Of a stretch of DNA of 5,371 nucleotides, positions 1-4,485 are shown one piece after another (position 1 is the stretch's first letter; the number at the start of each line of letters is the position of its first letter). The translations under genes and the position numbers were made by a program. A model generated the notes under the pieces. It worked only from the letters and a program-made list of their open reading frames with translations, was not told the origin of the DNA and ran no database searches. Source of the stretch: Selenomonadaceae bacterium (GTDB lineage: Bacteria; Bacillota; Negativicutes; Selenomonadales; Selenomonadaceae); assembly GCA_017390245.1 (NCBI GenBank), contig JAFPCE010000058.1:1-5371 (forward strand), read 5' to 3'.

Positions 1-1
1 G

Positions 2-334
2 AAGGATTATACGGAGATAGAGCGTGATGCCCTCATACAGAGATTTGAATTTTCCTATGAGCTGGTTTGGAAGTGCGCCAAAGATTATTTGCGTGTTCAT
101 GATGGGATAGATGCGGCTTCTCCCAGGCGTGTGATTAGGGCTTGCAGAGAGCTGGGGGTGCTGGATGAGCAGGAAACTAAGCTGGCCCTGCAAATGTCTG
201 ATGACAGAAATTTGACAGTTCATACTTATGATGAAGCCTTTGCCGAGGTATTGGCTGGGAGAATAAGCGGTTATGCTGTTTTTTTGCAGGCTTGGCTAGC
301 TCGTATGGCAGAGAATGTGCATTTTAGTGAATAA
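2..334 (+). CDS. HI0074-family nucleotidyltransferase substrate-binding (HEPN-fold) protein, 5' partial
   Basis: The reading frame is open from the left edge, so the start codon and probably some 25-35 N-terminal residues lie outside the window; 110 residues are visible. Two family signatures are seen: an early RDALIQRFEFSYELVWK segment and, about residues 71-80 of the visible part, DRNLTVHTYDE. The latter contains R-N-L-T-V-H, an Rx4H motif of the HEPN superfamily. Between them is SPRRVIRACRELGVL, also typical. Members of this family (H. influenzae HI0074) form a helical bundle that pairs with a small MNT-type nucleotidyltransferase such as HI0073; some HEPN/MNT pairs act as toxin-antitoxin modules. 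No nucleotidyltransferase follows here, so a partner, if there is one, would lie upstream. A TTG at 89 could serve as a start only for a truncated product lacking the first signature, so it is rejected. The family call is firm; the role is inferred. Confidence 0.88.
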   Translation, partial: KDYTEIERDALIQRFEFSYELVWKCAKDYLRVHDGIDAASPRRVIRACRELGVLDEQETKLALQMSDDRNLTVHTYDEAFAEVLAGRISGYAVFLQAWLARMAENVHFSE

Positions 335-376
335 TTTTGTACATTGCTGATTCAATCAATTAGTAAGGATGATCTT

Positions 377-919
377 ATGGAAAAGAAACGCTGCAGCTGG
401 TGCAATGTAAAAAATCCGCTCTATGTTCAGTATCATGATGAGGAGTGGGGCGTGCCGCTCCATGATGATGGCAGGCTGTTTGAGCTTTTGGTGCTGGAAA
501 GTTTTCAGGCGGGGTTGTCCTGGGAGTGTATTCTCAACAAGCGAGCTGATTTTCGTATTGCCTTTGATAATTTTGCAGCAGCAAAGGTAGCTGGCTATGA
601 TGAGGCAAAAATTCAGTCGCTGCTGGCAAATACCTCTATTGTCCGCAATCGGCAGAAAATAGAGGCGGCGATTGCCAACGCAGGTGTGTTTATGGCTATT
701 CAGCAGGAATTTGGCAGCTTTGATCGCTATATCTGGCAGTGGACAGCGGGGCAGGCAATCTTTGAACGGGGCTTGGCAAGCTCTGTTCTGTCAGATACAG
801 TAGCAAAGGATTTGAAGCGGCGTGGCATGAAATTTGTGGGTACCAAAATCATCTATTCTTTTTTGCAGGCAATAGGTGTAGTATATTCTCATGAGGAAGG
901 ATGTTTTCTTGGTAGATGA
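377..919 (+). CDS. tag: DNA-3-methyladenine glycosylase I
   Basis: This cytoplasmic base-excision repair enzyme removes 3-methyladenine from alkylated DNA. The product is 180 residues, close to E. coli Tag (187). Seen in the sequence: the zinc-site residues C6 and H20 at the N terminus, and H172 and C176 (HEEGC) at the C terminus. These match E. coli C4, H17, H175 and C179. The catalytic-pocket segment LFELLVLESFQAGLSW is present, with E41 at the position of E. coli E38 and W49 at that of W46; YHDEEWG (19-25) and KRRGMKFVGTKI are also family signatures. The ATG at 377 is chosen because AAGGA at 365-369 sits 7 bases upstream and the protein then begins MEKKRCSWC, like other Tag proteins. An in-frame TTG at 344 would add 11 unconserved residues. 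The gene is 42 bases after the HEPN-type gene and 31 before the next. Confidence 0.96.
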   Translation: MEKKRCSWCNVKNPLYVQYHDEEWGVPLHDDGRLFELLVLESFQAGLSWECILNKRADFRIAFDNFAAAKVAGYDEAKIQSLLANTSIVRNRQKIEAAIANAGVFMAIQQEFGSFDRYIWQWTAGQAIFERGLASSVLSDTVAKDLKRRGMKFVGTKIIYSFLQAIGVVYSHEEGCFLGR

Positions 920-950
920 GTGCAATATCAGTGAAAGGGGCGGAGGAGTT

Positions 951-1757
951 ATGTTTGAATTGCTAGGGCGGCTGTGGACTGCGGTGACAGGCGGCAGTGC
1001 AAAGCCGGAAAAAGATGCAATACAGGCTAAGGCAAAGGCTAAAGCGGAAGGACAGGCTACTCATAATGCCGATACTGTCAATACGATTCATGCTGCCAAT
1101 AATGTCAATACTGCCTCAGGGAAGGGGACTGTTTCAAGTATATTGCAGAAAAATGGTATGCAGAATGGTATGCAAGGTAAATATAATGAACTTGACAACC
1201 AGAAGAAAAATAATGAGCAGATTGAACAGAATACCAGGGGGAAAGGGCAGGCTGACAGAAAGCCGGTACGCAGGCAGTATGCAGGGAGGCTGCCGATATG
1301 TGCAGGCTGCATGAATATAGGCAGCTGTGCCGGATTTTTTCCCGGCTGTGGCTGCTATGGCAATAGCCATGATACTGTGAATATATCGGCTGGTGACTGG
1401 CAGAGCCAAAGTAATGTAGCGAAAGGAAGGGGCATAGCTTCGCCGGAATTTGCAGCCTGGTGCGCTTTTATGGGGTATGCTGTGGCAGAAAGGTACTGGG
1501 CGGAATATGAGGATGTGTGGAATTATTATGAGGCTGCCTTGCAGGAGTATGGCTCCGAATATGAAGCCTTTAATGAGCTTGATGAATTGAACGAATATGA
1601 TGAATTTGTTGATGATATTGATGATGTGGATGATGAGTATACTTGTGATAATGGCTATGATAGAAATGATGCAGCTTATGATGATTGTGAACATGACAGC
1701 AATTCTGGCGGTTATGATGATTATGATAGCGGGCGTTATGGAGATGATTATTATTAA
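951..1757 (+). CDS. Unrecognised protein with a Cys cluster and an acidic Asp/Tyr-rich tail
   Basis: I do not recognise this 268-residue protein. The start at 951 is supported by a strong GGAGGAG (942-948). An in-frame ATG at 891 would overlap tag and has no comparable ribosome site. Visible layout: a short hydrophobic start (MFELLGRLWTAV); a polar low-complexity linker (about 16-110) with KAKAKAE and an exact NGMQ-NGMQ repeat; a basic stretch (RKPVRRQYAGR, 103-113); and a cysteine cluster C117-x2-C120-x5-C126-x6-C133-x-C135, suggestive of metal binding. An aromatic, probably helical segment follows (about 165-207, rich in W, Y, E and A), then an extremely acidic tail (about 209-268) dominated by D, E and Y and ending GDDYY. 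There is no signal peptide or clear membrane helix. It may be co-transcribed with tag and precedes a terminator. The good ribosome site and long open frame suggest a real gene; the composition suggests a mostly disordered, fast-evolving protein. Confidence 0.72.
   Translation: MFELLGRLWTAVTGGSAKPEKDAIQAKAKAKAEGQATHNADTVNTIHAANNVNTASGKGTVSSILQKNGMQNGMQGKYNELDNQKKNNEQIEQNTRGKGQADRKPVRRQYAGRLPICAGCMNIGSCAGFFPGCGCYGNSHDTVNISAGDWQSQSNVAKGRGIASPEFAAWCAFMGYAVAERYWAEYEDVWNYYEAALQEYGSEYEAFNELDELNEYDEFVDDIDDVDDEYTCDNGYDRNDAAYDDCEHDSNSGGYDDYDSGRYGDDYY
1152..1175 (+). repeat. 12-bp tandem duplication inside the orphan gene
   Basis: AATGGTATGCAG (1152-1163) is followed directly by AATGGTATGCAA (1164-1175), 11 of 12 bases identical. 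In frame it encodes NGMQ twice (residues 68-75). It looks like a recent in-frame slippage duplication in the low-complexity linker. Confidence 0.85.
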
Positions 1758-1821
1758 GCAATGCTTGTAATGCAATCAAGTAACAGGCATAAAGTTTTTT
1801 CAAAAAATATATACAATTACT

Positions 1822-1853
1822 GGCGTACCTATGTTGGGGACGCCTTTTATTTT
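1822..1853 (+). terminator. Rho-independent terminator after the orphan gene
   Basis: GGCGT (1822-1826) pairs with ACGCC (1840-1844). After one A·G mismatch the stem continues with CCT (1828-1830) against GGG (1836-1838), counting one G·T pair, and leaves a 5-base loop. A T-rich tail follows (TTTTATTTT, 1845-1853). It lies 64 bases beyond the stop codon at 1757 and separates the left genes from the biotin control region. Its tail slightly overlaps the -35 element proposed for the first promoter. Confidence 0.75.
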
Positions 1854-1879
1854 ATACCTATAGTTAACTTATATATAAT
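1851..1879 (+). promoter_or_regulatory. Candidate promoter P1 for bioY
   Basis: A perfect TATAAT (1874-1879) lies 17 bases after TTTATA (1851-1856), which matches the -35 consensus at 4 of 6 positions. Transcription would begin near 1886. The -10 box lies inside the first BirA-type operator (1861-1892), so repressor binding there would block polymerase. TATAAT in AT-rich DNA can occur by chance, so this is moderate evidence. Confidence 0.5.
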
Positions 1880-1892
1880 TGTGAGTTGACAG
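1861..1892 (+). promoter_or_regulatory. BirA-type biotin operator 1
   Basis: The left half-site TAGTTAACT (1861-1869) and right half-site AGTTGACAG (1884-1892) are separated by 14 bases, the geometry known for BirA operators (TTGTTAACC-N14/15-GGTTAACAA in Bacillota). Each half matches about 6 of 9 consensus positions. This copy is weaker than operator 2. Its position covers the P1 -10 box and the P2 -35 box (TTGACA, 1886-1891). BirA, the biotin-protein ligase and repressor, would bind here as a dimer when charged with biotinyl-AMP; that role is inferred from motif and context. Confidence 0.6.
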
Positions 1893-1915
1893 AAAGACTA
1901 TAAAAGGGTTATGCT
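1886..1915 (+). promoter_or_regulatory. Candidate promoter P2 for bioY
   Basis: A perfect -35 TTGACA (1886-1891) is followed after 18 bases by TATGCT (1910-1915), which matches the -10 consensus at 4 of 6 positions. The predicted start near 1922 falls inside BirA-type operator 2, the usual arrangement for repression. If this is the main promoter, an ATG at 1911 lies upstream of the transcript start and cannot be the bioY start. Confidence 0.6.
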
Positions 1916-1916
1916 A

Positions 1917-1948
1917 AAGTTAACTTATAGGGAAGTAGTGGTTAACAA
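1917..1948 (+). promoter_or_regulatory. BirA-type biotin operator 2
   Basis: The left half-site AAGTTAACT (1917-1925) and right half-site GGTTAACAA (1940-1948) are separated by exactly 14 bases. The right half matches the Bacillota BirA consensus at all 9 positions, the left at 6. It ends one base before the ATG at 1950 and immediately precedes a biotin transporter gene, which makes BirA the natural ligand. The left half shares the 12-mer AGTTAACTTATA with operator 1, 56 bp upstream. Confidence 0.82.
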
Positions 1949-1949
1949 A

Positions 1950-2519
1950 ATGAGTAATGGTTTGAATGAGTTAAACAGTGTGGGGAAAACACGGAACATG
2001 GTGCTGTGCGGCCTTTTTACGGTGCTGATTATAGCGGGTGCTTTTATTAAGATTCCTGTACCGGTGGTGCCTTTTACCCTGCAGTTTTTGTTTACTATGC
2101 TGGCGGGACTTTTGCTGGGGGCAAAATGGGGTGCTGTCAGCGTGGCGCTGTATACGGTGCTGGGGCTCATGGGCTTGCCGGTGTTTGCGGCTGGGGGCGG
2201 TATCTGGTATGTACTGAATCCTAGCTTTGGGTATATTCTGGCCTTTATAGTTGGCAGTTATGTGACTGGCCGTATGGTGGAGGGGATGCAGGGTTTTTCC
2301 TGGGGCCGGGTGCTGATGGCTAATTTTACTGGGCTGGCTATAGTGTATGCAGGCGGTATGGTGTATTACTATTTTATCTGCAATTTTGTGATTGATACGC
2401 CTATTGCGCTGTGGCCATTGTTTTTGTACTGCTTTTTGCTGGCGGTGCCAGGGGACATTGTGCTTTGCTTCGCTGGGGCATACCTTTATAAAAGGCTGTT
2501 TAATATTGTTAATAGGTGA
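1950..2519 (+). CDS. bioY: Biotin transporter substrate-binding component BioY
   Basis: BioY is the S component of an ECF-type vitamin transporter: a small membrane protein that binds biotin and imports it with a shared EcfA/EcfA'/EcfT energising module. That module is not in the window. The product is 189 residues with about six hydrophobic segments (roughly 17-33, 43-58, 60-76, 92-108, 120-140, 148-172). Family motifs seen are VPVVPFTLQ (37-45), GLPVFAAGGG (75-84) followed by NPSFGYILAF (90-99), and AVPGD near the C terminus. The ATG at 1950 is preferred because the BirA-type operator ends at 1948 and the better promoter would start transcripts near 1922. A GGGAAG at 1930-1935 is a distant ribosome site (14 bases). 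GTG at 1938 (193 residues) is a real alternative; ATG at 1911 (202 residues) would require P1 and has only AAAGGG two bases upstream. The function is sure; the start is less so. Confidence 0.95.
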   Translation: MSNGLNELNSVGKTRNMVLCGLFTVLIIAGAFIKIPVPVVPFTLQFLFTMLAGLLLGAKWGAVSVALYTVLGLMGLPVFAAGGGIWYVLNPSFGYILAFIVGSYVTGRMVEGMQGFSWGRVLMANFTGLAIVYAGGMVYYYFICNFVIDTPIALWPLFLYCFLLAVPGDIVLCFAGAYLYKRLFNIVNR

Positions 2520-2540
2520 TAAGAAAAGATTAGTCGTTTC

Positions 2541-2564
2541 GCCACGGCATATAACCTACACAGG
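2541..2564 (+). repeat. Left terminal inverted repeat of the intergenic element
   Basis: It begins GCCACGGCATATAACCTA and is nearly the reverse complement of 2740-2765: about 23 positions align, with one C/A mismatch and two bases missing here. It starts 21 bases after the bioY stop codon. Confidence 0.85.
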
Positions 2565-2586
2565 ACGCTCTCGCTTTGAGGAAAAA

Positions 2587-2618
2587 CTAAAGTGAGCACG
2601 ATTTTGTACCAAAATCTT
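2587..2618 (+). repeat. Direct-repeat hairpin unit 1 inside the element
   Basis: CTAAAGTGAG leads into the hairpin GATTTTG-TAC-CAAAATC and ends CTT. The same plan recurs at 2690-2722 (CTAAGTGAG, then a GATTTTT/AAAAATC stem around a TAC-containing loop, then TT). The stem sequences differ in a compensating way, G:C at the loop here against C:G there. Confidence 0.6.
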
Positions 2619-2689
2619 GCTATACTACCGCCTAGTGGAACTAAGCTCTGACTGCGCAAAGCTTGTCAATCGCTAAGTACCAAGAGCAT

Positions 2690-2722
2690 CTAAGTGAGAA
2701 GATTTTTCTACGAAAAAATCTT
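2690..2722 (+). repeat. Direct-repeat hairpin unit 2 inside the element
   Basis: CTAAGTGAG is followed by a long hairpin whose 11-bp stem spans 2697-2707 and 2714-2724, with loop CTACGA. It is a diverged copy of the unit at 2587-2618. No T-run follows on the + strand, so it is not a standard terminator in the direction of the genes. Confidence 0.6.
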
Positions 2723-2739
2723 CTAAATACTCCCCACAA

Positions 2740-2765
2740 CCTGTTTTAGGTTATATGGCCGTGGC
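2740..2765 (-). repeat. Right terminal inverted repeat of the intergenic element
   Basis: Its reverse complement begins GCCACGGCCATATAACCTA and matches the left repeat. Together with the two bases before it, it can also fold alone, AACCT (2738-2742) pairing with AGGTT (2748-2752) around GTTTT. It ends 48 bases before the bioB start. Confidence 0.85.
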
Positions 2766-2813
2766 TCTTCATAGTGATTCGGCTGAAAATATTAGAAAAA
2801 AGAGGTTTTGTGA

Positions 2814-3806
2814 ATGTGTATTACGAGTGAAGCAAGTGTAGTGGAGAGACTGAAGGGGAAGGTGCTGGCTGGTGAACTGATTGGCCGGCAGGAGGCTCTG
2901 GAGCTGGCGGAGGCACCTCTTTTTGAACTTCTGGCTGCTGCTGATGAGATACGGGAGAAGTTTTGTGCTAATGGCTTTGATATTTGTACCATTGTGAATG
3001 GCAAGTGCGGCCGTTGTTCTGAGGATTGCAAGTACTGCAGCCAGAGTGCTCATTACCATACTGCGTGTACTGAGACTTATTCTCTGCTGAGCAAGGAGGA
3101 GCTGGTGGCTGGCGCCCGTCATAATAAGGAGCAGGGGGTGCTGCGGTATTCTATAGTGACTTCGGGCAGAGCGCTTTCGGATAAAGAGGTGGATCAGGTT
3201 TGCGACAGCATCCGTGTCATCAAGGAGCAGGTGGGCATCGAGGTGTGTGTGTCCTTTGGCCTTTTAGGTGAGGAGCAGTTTAAAAAGATTCATGCTGCGG
3301 GTGCTGCCAGAGTGCATTGTAATTTAGAGAGTTCTGCCAGATTTTTCCCTAGTGTGTGTACAACTCATACCTATGAGGAGAAGATTGCTACCCTGAAGGC
3401 GGCACAAAGGGCGGGCATGTCTATCTGCTCTGGGGGTATCCTGGGGTTAGGTGAGACTATGGCGGACAGGATTGATATGGTGCTGACGGCTAGAGAACTT
3501 GGAGTGAAGTCCATTCCGGTGAATGTGCTGAATCCTATTTCTGGTACGCCTTATGCTGATAATAAGGTTTTAACCAATGAAGAGGTGGCCAGGTGTGTGG
3601 CACTGTTCCGGTTTATTATTCCTGATGCTTCTATCCGTCTGGCTGGCGGCAGAGGCCTGCTAGGGGATAAGGGCAGGCTGTGCTTTACCAGCGGGGCAAA
3701 TGCGGCTATTTCTGGTGATATGCTGACAACCTCTGGTATAAATATGCAGACTGATATGGAGCTTCTGGCAGAATTAGGATTCGAGGCGAAATTGTGCAAT
3801 GACTGA
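2814..3806 (+). CDS. bioB: Biotin synthase (radical SAM)
   Basis: BioB inserts sulfur into dethiobiotin to make biotin, using S-adenosylmethionine radicals and an auxiliary iron-sulfur cluster as sulfur donor. The product is 330 residues, normal for the family. Seen: the radical-SAM motif C68-x3-C72-x2-C75 (CSEDCKYC), CSGGILGLGET (205-215), PVNVLNPISGTP (235-246) and IRLAGGRG (274-281). Of the E. coli [2Fe-2S] ligands C97, C128, C188 and R260, the last three align with C145, C205 and R275. The first aligns with S113 (RYSIVTSGR), so this is not the classical ligand set. Extra cysteines stand at 58, 65, 169 and 182. Obligate-anaerobe BioB proteins of this kind have been reported to use a different auxiliary cluster, [4Fe-5S] in Blautia; I infer this one may too. 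ATG 2814 follows AAAGAGG (2799-2805) by 8 bases. It overlaps bioD by 8 bases. Confidence 0.96.
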   Translation: MCITSEASVVERLKGKVLAGELIGRQEALELAEAPLFELLAAADEIREKFCANGFDICTIVNGKCGRCSEDCKYCSQSAHYHTACTETYSLLSKEELVAGARHNKEQGVLRYSIVTSGRALSDKEVDQVCDSIRVIKEQVGIEVCVSFGLLGEEQFKKIHAAGAARVHCNLESSARFFPSVCTTHTYEEKIATLKAAQRAGMSICSGGILGLGETMADRIDMVLTARELGVKSIPVNVLNPISGTPYADNKVLTNEEVARCVALFRFIIPDASIRLAGGRGLLGDKGRLCFTSGANAAISGDMLTTSGINMQTDMELLAELGFEAKLCND

Positions 3807-4485
3807 TTTTCAATTTAAGGGTAAAGGAATTTTTATAACTGGTACTGGTACGGATATTGGCAAAACCTATGTGACAGGGCTTCTGGTGAAGTACCTCCAT
3901 GAGGCTGAGGTAAAGGTGGCCTACTACAAGGCTGCGATGAGCGGTAATGTGAGAGATGAGGCGGGCCAGCTGATACCAGGGGATGCGCTGCAGGTGAAGA
4001 CTATGTCTGGCATAGAGCAGAGCCTGGAGTCTATGTGTCCTTATGTGTATGAGCATGCTGTGTCACCACATCTGGCATCCCAGATAGAGGGGAATCCTGT
4101 GCGGATGCAGGTGGTGCAGGATGGCTTTGAGAGGCTGTGCCAGGAGTACGATTTTGTGGTCGTGGAGGGCAGCGGTGGTATTGTGTGTCCGATTTCTGTA
4201 GAGCCTGAGCGTATCCAGCTGGAGGATATAGTGAAAAAGCTGGGGCTGCCTAGTGTGATTGTGGCGGATGCAGGCCTGGGGACTATTAATTCTGTGGTGA
4301 TGACGGCAGAGTATATGAAGGCAAGGAGTCTCCCTGTGGCTGGACTGATTATGAATAATTTCCATGCTGGTGATGTGATGGAAGAGGATAATGTGAAGAT
4401 GTGCCAGGAGATGACGGGGTTGCCACTGCTGGCCTGCGTGGCACCAAATGCAAAAAGCATAGAAATAAAGAGGTGTGTTGTATGA
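3799..4485 (+). CDS. bioD: ATP-dependent dethiobiotin synthetase
   Basis: BioD closes the ureido ring: 7,8-diaminopelargonate (DAPA) plus CO2 and ATP gives dethiobiotin, the substrate of BioB. The product is 228 residues, as usual. Seen: the P-loop GTGTDIGKT (15-23); YYKAAMSGN (42-50), where K44 and S48 correspond to the YKPVASG lysine and serine of E. coli; VSPHLAS (88-94); and VVVEGSGGIVCPI (120-132) with the conserved E123 and glycine run. VIVADAGLGTINSV and LIMNN are also typical. The AA replacing PV after K44 appears in anaerobe homologues as far as I recall and is not expected to destroy activity. The ATG at 3799 lies inside the last codons of bioB (8-base overlap). Only a distant GAGG (3783-3786) precedes it, so translation is probably coupled to bioB. 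The stop overlaps the bioA start as ATGA. Confidence 0.96.
   Translation: MTDFQFKGKGIFITGTGTDIGKTYVTGLLVKYLHEAEVKVAYYKAAMSGNVRDEAGQLIPGDALQVKTMSGIEQSLESMCPYVYEHAVSPHLASQIEGNPVRMQVVQDGFERLCQEYDFVVVEGSGGIVCPISVEPERIQLEDIVKKLGLPSVIVADAGLGTINSVVMTAEYMKARSLPVAGLIMNNFHAGDVMEEDNVKMCQEMTGLPLLACVAPNAKSIEIKRCVV

Larger units (their letters stand above)
2541..2765. repeat. Inverted-repeat-bounded, hairpin-rich intergenic element (MITE-like or structured RNA)
   Basis: This 225-bp segment occupies most of the 294-base gap between bioY and bioB. Its ends are long inverted repeats (2541-2564 and 2740-2765) that pair with one mismatch and two single-base gaps. Inside are at least three hairpins: 2570-2596 (8 bp with one G·T), 2596-2620 (7 bp plus 3 bp around one mismatch, loop TAC) and 2697-2724 (11 perfect bp). 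I see no protein-coding capacity. No clear target-site duplication flanks it; TAGT at 2531 and 2772 is too short to count. A non-autonomous mobile element is one reading. A structured leader or intercistronic RNA affecting bioBDA is the other. The repeat structure is directly visible; its nature is inferred. Confidence 0.7.

Noticed and set aside
997..1314. Alternative + frame of 105 codons inside the orphan gene
   Set aside because: It is fully contained in the better-supported frame, with Arg/Met-rich, motif-free content and no ribosome site.
1134..1775. Long minus-strand open frames (1134-1775 and 1570-1803) opposite the orphan gene
   Set aside because: Their Ile- or His-rich composition is the mirror of the GAT/TAT-rich acidic tail on the + strand. 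They have no recognisable domains, and the + frame has a strong ribosome site.
2392..2595. Small + frame overlapping the bioY end and the left part of the inverted-repeat element
   Set aside because: It is mostly a frame-shifted reading of bioY, with no ribosome site and no recognisable protein. It runs into the repeat element by chance.
2697..2724. Strong hairpin as a Rho-independent terminator between bioY and bioB
   Set aside because: The stem is A/T-rich and followed by AAATAC rather than a T-run on the + strand, so standard termination is unlikely.
2541..2765. CRISPR array or tracrRNA-like locus
   Set aside because: Only two diverged, unevenly spaced units are present. There is no repeat-spacer periodicity and no cas genes.
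2531..2781. Target-site duplication around the inverted-repeat element (TAGT at 2531 and 2772)
   Set aside because: Four bases offset unequally from the repeat ends in AT-rich DNA are expected by chance; there is no clean duplication.
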